Shown here: positions 1-10,556 of the stretch, in pieces
Numbering within the stretch: the stretch's first letter is position 1
How the letters are laid out: each line of letters opens with the position of its first letter
From: Raphanus sativus
Taxonomy: Eukaryota > Streptophyta > Magnoliopsida > Brassicales > Brassicaceae
Length of the DNA stretch: 64,000 bases
NCBI RefSeq assembly: GCF_000801105.2
Contig: NC_079512.1
Coordinates: forward strand, 33,125,848-33,189,847
Direction of reading: 5' to 3'
Translations under genes and position numbers: made by a program
Notes under the pieces: generated by a model
The model's input: the letters and a program-made list of their open reading frames with translations, nothing else
Told to the model about the DNA's origin: nothing
The model's database searches: none

Positions 1-733
1 CTCTCCAGTTTGTTCGTTTCTCACACTTTATCCCGAGAAAATTTGGGCTGATGCTAAAGTTGATTCCAATGGTCCAACCAATGCTTGTTCAGACACTACC
101 GAGTCAAACCAAACCCCCACAGCTACTGAGCCTGTCCAGCCTGAGAACAGTACTGAAGCTGAAAAACCTGTTTTGAGAGGATGCACTGAGAAGCTCGCCG
201 AACCTGAACCCTTTCCTGCGGCTGGTTGTGCTATTGCAACAGGTCTAACCTCGTGTATTGAGTTTGAGAAGAAACCGCTGTTTTTAGCCAAAAACTGGAG
301 GAACATGCTGTGCAAATGCGAGACGTGCCTTGAGATGTACAGCGAGAGAAAGGTTAGCTACTTACTTGATGCAGAGGATACGATTGCTGAATACGAGAAT
401 AAGGCAAAGGAGAAAAGAACAGAGAAACTGGAGAAACAGGAAGGCGAAGCACTTGATCGTTTGAACAATCTCGACCATGTAACTAAAGTTGAGTTCTGTC
501 ACCGCGTCAATAACTTCAAAGAAGGGTTACGGAGTTTGCTGGTATGCATTTAAAAGAACTTTGATTCCCCCATGACCCTCTTTAATCCACAGCTTAGAAA
601 GAAAAAAAAGACACTCTGATGATCCTTTTTTTTGTTTTTGTAGGAGTCTGTTGGTACTTCAAGGGCGATAACGTCTGAAGATGTCGAGCAGATGTTCTCA
701 AAGCTGAAAAATAAACGCAAAAGGATGGAGTGA
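1..733 (+). CDS. UBR7: UBR7-type E3 ubiquitin ligase, 3' end only
   Basis: This is the C-terminal part of a plant UBR-box/PHD-like ubiquitin ligase; the 5' part lies before the window. Exon 1..541 is open from the window start, and the last exon is 644..733 (GT donor at 542, AG acceptor ending at 643, phase 0). The visible protein holds a low-complexity linker rich in Thr, Glu and Pro, then the conserved C-terminal block with the cysteine-rich WRNMLCKCETCLEMY motif, a Glu/Lys-rich helix and a basic end (KNKRKRME). UBR7 family members recognise substrates and, in animals, ubiquitinate histone H2B; that role is family knowledge, not visible here. The N-terminal UBR box and PHD-like finger cannot be checked. 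Position and sequence agree with Arabidopsis At4g23860. Confidence 0.85.
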
Positions 734-3339
734 GTTTAGTAGTCAATGATGAGAGGAGAGGTATGAGTATAAAGGTATTAAAGTCGTTTCTTTTCCATAT
801 CTCATGTTAACTTTCTTTAGATATGTGTGCTTCGTCTCTGCCCTTTTGACTATCTTTAGCTCCTAAGTTATGCAAACAACTTTGTACTTCAGTGTATGGA
901 GTTTTAAGCATTTGTGTAACAGCAGACTATTATCTATATAAACTACTAGTTTTATGACTGCTATTTTACTTTTCATTTTCAGCTTGTTTTTCTATGAATT
1001 TAGAAAATTGAATTACAAAAATCTTCTGTTCACTTCCTTTCATTTAGTAATGGTTTTAACATCCAAGATTGAGGACTAGAAAAAGAACTGGCACTCTTTC
1101 AAGTCAATTTGGTTTGACCATGGATAATTGGATTTACATAGAGCAAATAGTTTGTGTCAACTTCTTGAACCCTGATACTGGGATTTAGTGGCGTAGAAGA
1201 CTGAACATTAAACTAATCAAGTCTGGTCTTTAATATTGGGCCTTTATAAACTACAAAGCTGTATGTGTTGGGCTTGAGATTACCAAATTCAGTTTACGTG
1301 TGAGCCTCATATAAGATAAGACTGAGATGTTACAAAGAAAAACCAAATTGTTTAAAGGTATGACAACCTTTAATAAAGGGTTCAGGAGAAACCTATGATG
1401 ATGATGGATATTATTGCTTGACCACAAAAAAAAAATTGTTTGTTAGGAAGCGAAAAGCTAATATTTCCACGTCACTATTGTCTTTTTGTTATTTTAAAAA
1501 GAAAAACAAGTATATTTAATTAAAGTTGTAACTTTGTAAGTTTGTGGCCCCTTGGAAGTGAATGAATTAGACGACAGACCCCATGACACCGCCACGTACT
1601 TGTTGTCCTTTATGCAGTTTCCACGAAATTTCGCCCATCGATAAGAATTGATAGTAGTACTATCCAACAATTATATAACGCGTAGCATTAAATAGTATAC
1701 ACCATGATAAAGACCGCTTATTAATGACATTTTGCGTCTAAGTACTATATCCCATAGTAATTAAATATGCCGAATTATTTGGTGTTCATATAATATGTAC
1801 GTTATTAGTATAAGATTTAAATGCCAGTAATTATGGTTAACACATCACAATCGTACATATTCAGACGATATAGCTATAAGACAACGGTCTCAACTGTATT
1901 TGCGCATTGTATAACTTACGAGAGTGTTTTATATTTTTCTCAAATGCTTATATTTTTAGTTGTTGGGATTGAATTTTAACAACCAATTTCTGTTAGTTAT
2001 ATTAAATTGTTCTTGTGTTAATTTGGCCTTGGTCCCTAAAATCCGGAAATAATGAGTTTGACATTGTTTGAAACAGATCATACTATGAATTATTGGATTC
2101 TATATTACTATTAATGATTAATTTGCAAGGGAAACGAAGATGAATGTGTTATGTGTCGATAAGCTAGTGCCTAGTAGCATGTGACCTTTATTTTTAATAA
2201 GAGTAGATGGGGTTTTATAATTCGAACTAAGTATACCATTGAATCTAGCGAAGGTTATATAAAAGAGAAGGAAACAAAACAGGTTGGCGGTTGGTATATA
2301 AATGTGCGTTGCCAGGTTTTAACACGGTTTTGGTTTGGTTTAAAGGTACCACCTAACCAAAGAGAACATGATATTGTCTTTTACAATATTTCTACGTGTA
2401 AATCTGTCATCGAGATAATACTTTAGGCGCATGCAGCATATATAATCCAGACGTACTCGCTTTGCATTGAATTTTAGGGTTTAGTTATTAATTAACTTCG
2501 TTTCTATATATACTTGTTTTTTTGCTGGTGAAGATGTTCTTCCTCGTTAAAAGAGATATATTCCAATCAGATATACGACAAAGATATAACAACGTAAACT
2601 ATATTTTTTAACTAAGGAAACTGAACCTTGAACTTAAACTTTCCTCTTGATCCATGACTAGGCCAGCATGCGCTAATACTAACATGGTGTAAAACATTTC
2701 ATCTGACTTTATACTAAGAGTTCAACAAAGCCAGTCTTCATGCTTAAACTACTAGACTACCATATCCACGGGCCACGGTGGTAATATAATATATATCTTG
2801 TAAATGTGTTTGTTGCATATTCATCGCAGATTTAGATGAATGTCAGCTAAACTAGTCCAGCTACCACCAGTTGTCGTTAGTGATATTGAACTATTAAGTT
2901 TAGGTTTGTTTAGCTTTGAGTTATATCTCTTAGTCCCATTTTTGTTGTTGTTGTTCAATTAAACTATAACAAAACTAAGCTCTTCATAACCGAATAACCA
3001 TTTTTGTTGGTTCAATTTATAATAAATATAGTAATGATAATGTACATTTTAAAAATATAAATTCAACAGATCAGCATCCTTACATTGAGTCATCCATCTA
3101 TCATTAAACAGACCTAGCTCAACATTGTATATAAACACCATAGACCACATTGATCTCTGCAAGTGTCCAACTTCAATCAGATTAATTCACACAGAAGAAA
3201 AGGAGAAGAAGAAAGATTATTTTTTCTTGGGCATTTCCCAAGTTTTCTTTTTTCTTCTACAAACTTTTTTTTTTGTGGGCATTTCCCAAAAATATCATTT
3301 TCCGTTTTGTTTCAAAATTTTCTTTTATATTTTATAAAA
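734..3339. other. intergenic, AT-rich; promoter of the next gene
   Basis: No supported gene. The stretch is AT-rich with only short open frames lacking coding character. A TATA box (tatataaa) lies at about 3127-3134, some 200 bases before the start codon of the next gene. Bases 3228-3289 in its 5' leader contain a duplicated 14-mer, listed separately. Confidence 0.6.
3228..3289. repeat. 14-bp direct repeat flanking a 34-base pyrimidine-rich insert
   Basis: The 14-mer tgggcatttcccaa occurs at 3228-3241 and again at 3276-3289. The 34 bases between them are mostly T with a short ctacaaac core. It looks like a small insertion with a target-site duplication in the 5' leader of the following gene; the T-rich leader makes a slippage origin possible. 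Confidence 0.4.
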
Positions 3340-3693
3340 ATGGGAAACTGTTTGAATGGAGGAAGCAACCTTAAAAGAATGGTTCAAGAAGAAGAAAAAG
3401 AAGTGAAGAAAGATTACAACAGAAAAGATAGGAAGGTGAAGATTGTTCTAAGGAGAGACGAGTTAGAGAAACTCATTCTCTTCCAGTTAAACGCCGGTGG
3501 TGACGTCCAAGGCAAAGGAGAAACAACTTTGGCATCCTTCGGCGACTTTCTCAGGGAGCTAGAGGCGGAGAGATTTGCCGGAGAAGCGGCAGCAAAGGCT
3601 GCTGAGGAAGAGGAGGAGTCTCGCCGGAGATGTCGAAAATGGAGGCCTTCATTGGACAGAATCATTGAATGGCCTGAAGAAACACTTGCGTAA
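3340..3693 (+). CDS. small N-myristoylation-signal protein, At4g23870-like
   Basis: Single-exon gene for a 117-residue protein of unknown function. The start was chosen at MGNCLNGG because Gly2 and Cys4 form a classic N-myristoylation/palmitoylation signal, and the longer upstream frame only adds T-rich leader. The protein is charged: a Lys/Glu-rich stretch (residues 14-35), a VKIVLRRDELEKLI motif (about 34-47), an Ala/Glu helix (about 74-95) and a C-terminal RKWRPSLDRIIEWPEE block. The layout MGN, then a K-I-V-L strand, then WRPSL-I-E resembles the plant DUF4228-type proteins; this is inference. It probably sits on the inner face of a membrane. It converges with the next gene, which carries a similar VKI motif. 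Confidence 0.75.
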   Translation: MGNCLNGGSNLKRMVQEEEKEVKKDYNRKDRKVKIVLRRDELEKLILFQLNAGGDVQGKGETTLASFGDFLRELEAERFAGEAAAKAAEEEEESRRRCRKWRPSLDRIIEWPEETLA

Positions 3694-4307
3694 TTACTTT
3701 TCTTAATCCTTTTATTTTAGATCATTAAGTTTTTTTTTATTTGTTCAAGATGGGATTTTTTTGTGGGAGAATTTGCTTTTGCCTGATTTTTCCTACCTTT
3801 TTCCCGATGGATTTTTTTTTTCACTTGAGAAATGTTATGTTCTCAAAGTGAGATATATCTTCGGTGTTTTTAAACTGGCAGACGCTTATTTTACCACAGA
3901 AAAATTCCCAAAGAAGAAAAAGTACGAAACTATGTATTTTGTTTTCGTCTTTCATGTGTAACGTTCAATGTGTCGAGTGTTAAAACATAAATAAACTTGT
4001 GTTGCTTTGTCTTTATATAATCTCAACTAATTTGGTCAAGACCTTGTCCCTCAACGTCATGAAGATGTATTGATAACGCAATTTGATGTTGTTAATGCAT
4101 TAAATAAGTCTATAAACCAAATTAATTTGCTAACAACTTAGCATCAATACTAAATAGTGATGGTAGTTGATTGTGTTGTTTATTCAATGCTACACTTTGG
4201 CGTTTCTTCGAGACCTGCCCTACAACGAACACCGCATAACTGTTATGAAAGTTGACTAATACGTCTTCAAAATTCTATCTACTTCGGCAAAGTGCAAACT
4301 GCTATCA

Positions 4308-4384
4308 ATGAGGACAGATCTATGTGCAAAAAAATGAGGACAGATCTATGTACAAAAATAAATAAAATGAGGATAGATCTATGT
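4308..4384. repeat. three copies of an 18-mer separated by A-rich spacers
   Basis: The 18-mer atgaggacagatctatgt occurs at 4308-4325 and 4334-4351, and with one change at 4367-4384. The spacers are gcaaaaaa and acaaaaataaataaa. The arrangement fits two successive tiny A-tailed insertions at one target, each duplicating the site, or replication slippage. Confidence 0.55.
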
Positions 4385-4422
4385 GCCTCGCTGGACATGT
4401 GGAAAACAAAAAGTAGATGAAG

Positions 4423-4480
4423 AATAATCTTAATTTTTTTGTCAAAAATCTTAATTTTTTTGTCAAAAATAATCTTAATT
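4423..4480. repeat. nested micro-duplications with TTTTTGTCAAAA cores
   Basis: The 13-mer aataatcttaatt flanks the cluster (4423-4435 and 4468-4480), and aaatcttaatt recurs once between (about 4445-4455). The intervening units are oligo(T) plus gtcaaaa. On the minus strand this reads TTTTGAC followed by A's, the same tag seen in other micro-inserts of this window. Confidence 0.5.
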
Positions 4481-5080
4481 ACAATATACATTTTTTTGGT
4501 TGAAATCTTACTATATTTCTTAAAAAATTACTATATACTTTTAAAGAGAATATTAATTAATTAAGTTTCGCAATATTTGATTAGCCTTGCAATTTTATAT
4601 TGGATCAATTATAAGCTTTTTACTGTGAGCAATAATTTATTATAGATCAATTATAAATTACTTAAGATATTAAAGTTGAATTAACCGTTGTTTTTATTCC
4701 AAAAACTTGGCTTAGGCATTTTCCACCGGATTTTAATCCAAAAGCACAATAAAACCAACCTCTACCTTCAAATTGTATTGACACCCATCATCAAAATCAT
4801 ATAAGATTCAGATGATATGTTTCAATTTCATATTTGATTATTTAGATCTTCCCCAGTTCGTTCCTACTTACACAACAGTATTATACTATGATACTACTAT
4901 CTACGTGACAACAATAAAAGTAAGTAAACCCAAAACCTTCTTATATATGTGACAAGATATATACACACGATAACTTGATAGATATATATTATCTCTAAAC
5001 CAACTACAAAACTTCGATGAATAAGCCTGAAATTAAACAAACTAAAAAAAATTAGCAGCCATTTCCTTTTTCTCTCATCA

Positions 5081-5605
5081 TTACAACTTAGAAGCAACCA
5101 CGACCACATCGAGTTGAAGCTGATGATTCGAAAAGTATGCAATCTGGTCCACTACATGCTCCAAATCCAAAACGCTGTCGTCTTTGCATTTCGCTAATAG
5201 TCTCTGAGCTTCCTGCTTGGTCATCTTGATCTTTACCCTCACAACTTCCTCCTTCCCTTCAACCTTATTCGAACCTTCTTCCTCTTCCAGAGGCTTCTCC
5301 TCAGGTTCGAACTCATACCTCACTGGCTTGTTGGGTTCAAAAATCTTATTCTTCTCCAACTGAAACCTCACAACTTTACGTGGCTTCAAAGGTTTTGCCA
5401 TCTCGTCATCTTCATCTTCGAACCTTAAGGATCTGTCAATCCTCTTGGCTCTTTGCAAGCAACGAGACTTTTTGATGGGTGCTACTGAACACTCTGATCC
5501 ATTTAGAGGCGATGTTAAGTCGTCTTTGAAGATTGATTTTGCTTCTAGAACGCTCTCGTATCTTTCTTGAAGTCCGTTGAAGCATTTAGCTAATGAATCC
5601 ATCAT
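5081..5605 (-). CDS. small acidic/basic plant protein, At4g23880-like
   Basis: Single-exon gene for about 174 residues, function unknown. The start was placed at MMDSLAKCFNGLQERYESVLE (5605; a second ATG follows at 5602), because the longer frame upstream reads 5' leader. A minus-strand TATA box lies at about 5721-5728. The protein has an N-terminal amphipathic segment, a basic middle with KVVRFQLEKNKIFEPNKPVRYEF, an acidic stretch (PLEEEEG) and a C-terminal VRVKIKMTKQEAQRLLAKCKD block. That block resembles VKIVLRRDELEKLILFQL in the convergent neighbour, so the two may be diverged relatives; this is inference. No signal peptide or membrane segment is visible. Confidence 0.75.
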   Translation of the reverse strand: MMDSLAKCFNGLQERYESVLEAKSIFKDDLTSPLNGSECSVAPIKKSRCLQRAKRIDRSLRFEDEDDEMAKPLKPRKVVRFQLEKNKIFEPNKPVRYEFEPEEKPLEEEEGSNKVEGKEEVVRVKIKMTKQEAQRLLAKCKDDSVLDLEHVVDQIAYFSNHQLQLDVVVVASKL

Positions 5606-7432
5606 TTTTTTCTCTATTGATAAAGGGAGAGAAAGCTTTAGTGTTATCTTCTTTTTTTTTGTGTGTGTGTAGAATTGCAAGTTTATTTCTCTGCATATTT
5701 AAGTAATGAGAGACAAGAGTATATATAGGAGACCAAGAATGTGATTTGATTAATAAGACACGTAGTGGCGTGTGTTTTGGGTAAAAGGACGTCGTTACTT
5801 TGCCGTGGGGTACTAGAATTTATTCAGATTTGTTTTGTTTTATTATGAGAAAAATGTAAGGGAGCATCGGTTACTAACTCAATACAAAACAATTAATTAT
5901 AAGTTATAACGATCATATGAGTCTATGTGCGTCTGCTCGTGAGTTTGGAATCAGCTAAATGAGCATGGTATTATTGTAAACGAAGCAAAACGTAATATCA
6001 TCATTAACCAGTCAAAAGCTTTACCATGACTTTAAAGGTTTCTCTCTTATGCGTCTGAAAAGGATATTAAGTAAATAATGTCACATTTATCCTATTTTCA
6101 ATCAATCACTATTATCTATGAGAAACATCTTTAGATACTTTTCGTTCTCATACATTTAAAAATACAAAATTTCCACAAACAAAAGTGATGCCGTGCCCCT
6201 AGGGAATTCTCTATATATGAAATGGTCAATTTAACCATTTTGAATTAGTTTAACTATAGTAGAAAAAATCTCATTAATACTAATCAAATATTTCAGTAAC
6301 ATCCACACACAGCTAACAAAACCTAATAAATTTGAACACATGTGTTTGTCACAGATTCTTTGCGTAAACTATCGAACTCTGAATAGTAACTGATTACGAT
6401 GTCCTGAGAAATATAACCGTGTATGAAATTATATGGTATATAATTAATAGAACGTCGGCTAATAGTATCACTGGCAATTCATATTAGAAAATTCGTATAT
6501 ATTTTATAACATTCATTACTACAGTATGGAGTTTATACGTAGAATTGTATATATTAGAGTAGAAGAAAAGAAACACATAGGTCGGTTAATTTTAGTTTTT
6601 AGATAACGCGTTTTAAAGCTATACCAATTTTTGGTGCTTGATGACCAACCACTTCAAAAGTTTTAGAGGTTTGACCAAGTCATACATTTAAAGTTTCCCA
6701 TCAAACACTCATATGCTCATGTCTCACTATCTTAAGGAAATCATCATACTATATACCCAATAGTACATATCTGATAATATTATTCCAAGTTACCAAAATG
6801 TGATTATCGAGTCATACAAGTGTTCTATAATTGTTATGGACCTCATAAAAACTACTAATATTATTATACATTCACAACCACAACTTTTAATCTATGCAAA
6901 CTATAAGAGTGTGTTTGAATACTTACATAATACTGGTAAATTGGCAGAATGATCACGCGATTGGGCATCTTCTTAACTTCTTACCAATCATACATTCACA
7001 CTTCACATGTTCTTACCAATAACACCTTTTAATACATTTATTGCCATTTATGTTTTTCTTTTTCAATCCAACAACATACTTGAGTTCCGGTGGTGAGAGA
7101 TGAATCAATGGAGTGTCACAAAGACCACTGGCCTAACACAAAGAGAAGGAGGAACCCCTAACATAAAAATTGAGCGAACCGAGATCGATTTCAGTTGGTG
7201 CTGCAATCACAAAACCGGAGAATACCGGAAAATAAAAAAACACATTGGAATGGGCCCATAGGTAGTTTTACGTGGGCTTAGCAACAGAAAATGGCCCACA
7301 ATTAAAGAAACTTGAAAACAAAGCCGAAGGTTCGAAGAAGAAGAGAGGAAACATAGAAAAGTCGCCGTCAAACATTCTCACCTTTGGCATTGGCAGCAGA
7401 GACACGAACGAACGAAGGAGAAGGGAGAAGAG
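5606..7432. other. intergenic, AT-rich
   Basis: No gene supported. It contains the promoter of the preceding minus-strand gene (TATA near 5721-5728) and, from about 7080, a less AT-rich stretch that is probably the promoter and leader of the next gene. Confidence 0.55.
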
Positions 7433-8306
7433 ATGAACGTGGTTCATGGATTGAAGAGGATTCCTCGCATTAAGTTCCCTCAGCGTCACCTCAAACCTTC
7501 AGGTTTTCATCTCGCTCTCTCCTATGCTTCAGAATCTGTCTCCTTCTTCCTTTTTTTTAACAAAGTTTCATGATTGTTTCTCCGAATATTTTGATTTATT
7601 GTTCTCCGATCTGTTTCGTTCGGTGAAAATACCCCCCCAATGATCCATTGATTCGCATTTATATATGTATATTCAACGTTTCTAGAGTCTTTGATTGTTT
7701 GGGATATGAAACGTATCGAGAATTAAAAAAAATTATAAGCAAGAACATGTTCGTTTACGATTTTGTGTAATAAAACGGATACCTCTTACATGATGTGTTA
7801 TGTCTTAAAATCATCACTAGCTTTGTCCTTTTTCTGCGGTCAAAGGATATAGATTCGTCTAATAAAGTCATTGTAGATGTTCTTTTTTTTTTGTTCAAGC
7901 TTTTTTGATCTTGGGGTGGGTATTAAAAGTTTTTGTACCTTATGATCAAATTACAGAGGGAACGAAACAGGTGGAAAATGAAGCAGTAGATACATTCTTC
8001 TTCTCCAACCTGAACACCCCAAAGACTATCGGCGGGAAGGCGTCGTTGCAGCCCAAGCGCACCCCTGTTTCTAACGAAGAGATGGAAGCCATTTTGGTAC
8101 GTAACTTCTTGTTGGACATGAAGTCTATTTCTAACCCTTTTCTTTTTTTTTTAGTTTGCTTACACATGTCTGAGGTTATTTATAATCCTAACTACATATA
8201 ACGCCCGGACCAACTACTAAGTTTTATCAACTACAAAATTGAACTCTTTTTTTAACTTGTCCTTTTTTTTCCTGTATATCTTTAACAGTTGGGAGGCTGC
8301 ATCTGA
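7433..8306 (+). CDS. 75-residue KGD4/YMR31-like mitochondrial protein
   Basis: Three exons, 7433..7502, 7957..8096 and 8289..8306, join in phase with GT-AG introns to give 75 residues; the last exon codes only LGGCI. The protein starts MNVVHGLKRIPRIKFPQRH and ends RTPVSNEEMEAILLGGCI. The spacing of an IKF-x-x-RH block near the N-terminus and a P-[VI]-[SN]-x-x-E-[ML]-E-[AS]-I-x-x-GG end matches yeast Kgd4/Ymr31 as I remember it. Kgd4/MRPS36 tethers the E3 subunit to the mitochondrial 2-oxoglutarate dehydrogenase core. The basic N-terminus suits a matrix protein. The Arabidopsis counterpart by position (At4g23885) is usually left as unknown. The family call is inference; the gene structure is well supported. 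Confidence 0.7.
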
Positions 8307-8513
8307 TCACAGAATCGTGGACCTCTTCTCTTGTTCGCCATTAGCAGAATATACTCACGACTCAAGATTTGGTTTCTTCAAAAACTAATGTCGTTTACAC
8401 AATAAAAACAGACTCAAATTGCAGTCTTAAAACCTGATTTATATTCTATACTGATTCAGTGCATTTTGCTCCCTATTGATTGATACATTATGGTTTTGGA
8501 CTTCATCTTATTT

Positions 8514-8536
8514 TATATATATATATATATATATAT
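8514..8536. repeat. (TA)n microsatellite
   Basis: About 11 TA units lie between the convergent KGD4-like and NDHS genes. Length is likely to be polymorphic. Confidence 0.9.
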
Positions 8537-8653
8537 CACATGCGGAAGCTTTTTTTAGAAGCAGTCAGAAACCTAAACGCAAAGGTACGTTACATATACA
8601 TTCACAAGGAAAGGAATCGAGTAGAGAGAGAGACTAGAGAAAAGATCCACAAC

Positions 8654-9388
8654 TTATGGTGCTGCCTCGTTTTGCATCTGTTCGATAAGAGGCTCAAGAA
8701 CACAAGACTTTGGATTCTTACCCGGTGGTCCTTTCTCTCTCCTTTCAAGCTCTTCAAGCCTGAACGTTATCAGACGGTCCCAGTTCCCTCCTTCGAACAG
8801 GACACCCGCTTTCCCGTCCGTGATCCTCTGAACTATCCCGCAGTACATGTGGTAAGGACTGTTCGCGTTCTTGACTATAGCGATCATCCCCGGCATGAGA
8901 AGCGGTAGCTCTGGAGCTCTCGGCTTCTTCTCCGTAGCAATTGTGGACACAACATCATCGCTTCCTCCTCTCTTCGGTTGCGGTGGTGGTGGTGGGTTTT
9001 GTTCGATGAACGTTTTCAGTCCCTTTTCGCCGCCGGGGAAGCCTCCGGTGAGACCCATCATCTCTTTCTCGAAACCGTCTTCAGGAACTTGAAACGACAA
9101 GCTATTCTCGTCGTCATCGCTCTCTTTCTCTCTCTGGTTCTCAGTCTTTGATGTCTCTTCCTCTATGTTCCTCTGTAGCTCCTTCTCGATACCTTTCTCT
9201 CCGTTGCATAATCCTCTTCCTCCCATCACCTCCCATAGATTGAACTTAGCCATGGCCTTTACTCGACGAACGTTTGACTGCTGTTTTGAAGGCGGGAGAA
9301 CCGATCGGTTTGGAGTTGAAAATAGATGTGTCTGGCCGAGAAACTTGGTTCCCCGAATGGTTGGTATAGTGATCGAAGAAGTCGCCAT
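8654..9388 (-). CDS. NDHS: NDH complex subunit S, chloroplast
   Basis: Single-exon gene for 244 residues. The start was set at MATSSITIPTIRGTKFLGQ (9388) because it opens a typical Ser/Thr-rich transit peptide; an in-frame upstream ATG only reads leader. After the transit peptide comes an acidic linker (EKESDDDENSLSF), a Gly-rich segment with GLTGGFPGGEKGL, a Pro run, and the SH3-like domain at about residues 155-235 (MPGMIAIVKNANSPYHMYCG, then VQRITDGKAGVLFEGGNWDR). NdhS (CRR31) forms the ferredoxin-docking site of the thylakoid NADH dehydrogenase-like complex in cyclic electron flow. It converges on the KGD4-like gene about 350 bases away. Confidence 0.92.
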   Translation of the reverse strand: MATSSITIPTIRGTKFLGQTHLFSTPNRSVLPPSKQQSNVRRVKAMAKFNLWEVMGGRGLCNGEKGIEKELQRNIEEETSKTENQREKESDDDENSLSFQVPEDGFEKEMMGLTGGFPGGEKGLKTFIEQNPPPPPQPKRGGSDDVVSTIATEKKPRAPELPLLMPGMIAIVKNANSPYHMYCGIVQRITDGKAGVLFEGGNWDRLITFRLEELERREKGPPGKNPKSCVLEPLIEQMQNEAAP

Positions 9389-10556
9389 TATAAAAATTCT
9401 CTCGAGTATCAGCTTAGAGACAAGGAAAGACAAGAAGAAGAAGGAAGAAGCGTGATCTGCTTTGTCATAAAGACCACATATCATGATTTCAGTTAGATGA
9501 GTTTCTATCTTTTTTCTCAACCTGATCCGGTCGGTTTATGCCTAACCGGAAGGGTAGTTATGTTTGGGCTTTCACATTAGTTTTAAAGTGGATCTTTATT
9601 GGAATTTTATTTCATTTTTATGGGCCTTGAATTAAAACATGTTGCTGTTTTTACTTTGTTTTTGTCCATCTTTTTGAAAAGACAGCAAGGAGATAAAATC
9701 ATGAGGATATGTAGTTACTCCTGATCATCCTCACTCGCAGGTAGAGCTATCAGCTGCAGAGTTAGAATCACTTGGATCACAACTTTATTATGACTTAGAA
9801 GAAAGGGAAGCTTACCTCAAAGCATAGTCGGTCATGTGCTCTAAAGTTGTTCCCCATGCTCATATCAAGAACTGTACATTTTTGATAAAACTCATCATTG
9901 CTTTTATACCTTAACCCGTCAAGGTCTACGATTTGAGTACTCCATCACTTCTAAATAACAGGTGAACTAAGATATATACAACTTAACACTTAACACACAT
10001 GCAACATTTAAACCGTGATGACTTCAGGTGGATTGTCGGTATTGCGCCATGATTGCTGGTCTGAACCAAGAAAGATTACCAAATGGATAGCAAGGCATTA
10101 GATTGAAGATTGAAGATTGTTTCATGTATAGTTTTAATTTTTAATGTAATAGAAAATACTTCTGTAAGGTATAGTTAAAATCTATGTGACCACATTTGTT
10201 GATTTGTAACTTAGTGTGAAAATAGTTAATGTCACGCCATTTCACGTGTTTAGTTTGATTCTTTTCTTGTTATCTCCCTCTTGATTCCATCTGATTTAGC
10301 AGCTAAAGACTTTGGAATATATTCGTTTCTTGAATAGGGCAATGAATCTTGTTGGAAAGAAGTGTAAACAAATGGCAATAAATCCTGCTCCAATTAAACC
10401 GGACCGGGACCAGACCCGATTTTATCTAAGTATATGCTTTTGCTTGGTATAAAATCGTCCAACAGGGTTCAAATTTTCCTGAGTTTCTCTGTTCCTAAAT
10501 ACTAACACATCACTCTTCTTTTCAGTCTTGTTGCATTGCATCGTATAACACCAGAG
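9389..10556. other. intergenic with a decayed exon
   Basis: No intact gene. It contains divergent promoters for NDHS and the kinase gene, and one exon-like relic (9741-9827, listed separately). Confidence 0.55.
9741..9827 (+). pseudogene. orphan exon-like fragment
   Basis: A tcactcgcag acceptor-like site is followed by 28 open codons reading VELSAAELESLGSQLYYDL then EEREAYLKA and a TAG stop. The composition is clearly protein-like (heptad-like Leu, Glu-rich) and unlike the flanks. Nothing upstream or downstream extends it. In Arabidopsis the At4g23895 locus next to the kinase gene is annotated with PH-domain coding sequence, so this may be its remnant; that link is inference. Confidence 0.4.

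Larger units (their letters stand above)
3694..5080. other. intergenic between convergent genes
   Basis: No supported gene. The stretch is AT-rich and holds two clusters of micro-repeats (4308-4384 and 4423-4480), listed separately. Confidence 0.6.

Noticed and set aside
6972..7019. Duplicated ttcttaccaat with a 21-base spacer
   Set aside because: The spacer has no A or T run, so it does not fit the micro-insert class; likely chance or slippage.
8480..8908. 142-codon plus-strand open frame
   Set aside because: Its second half is antisense to NDHS and its first half reads through a TA microsatellite.
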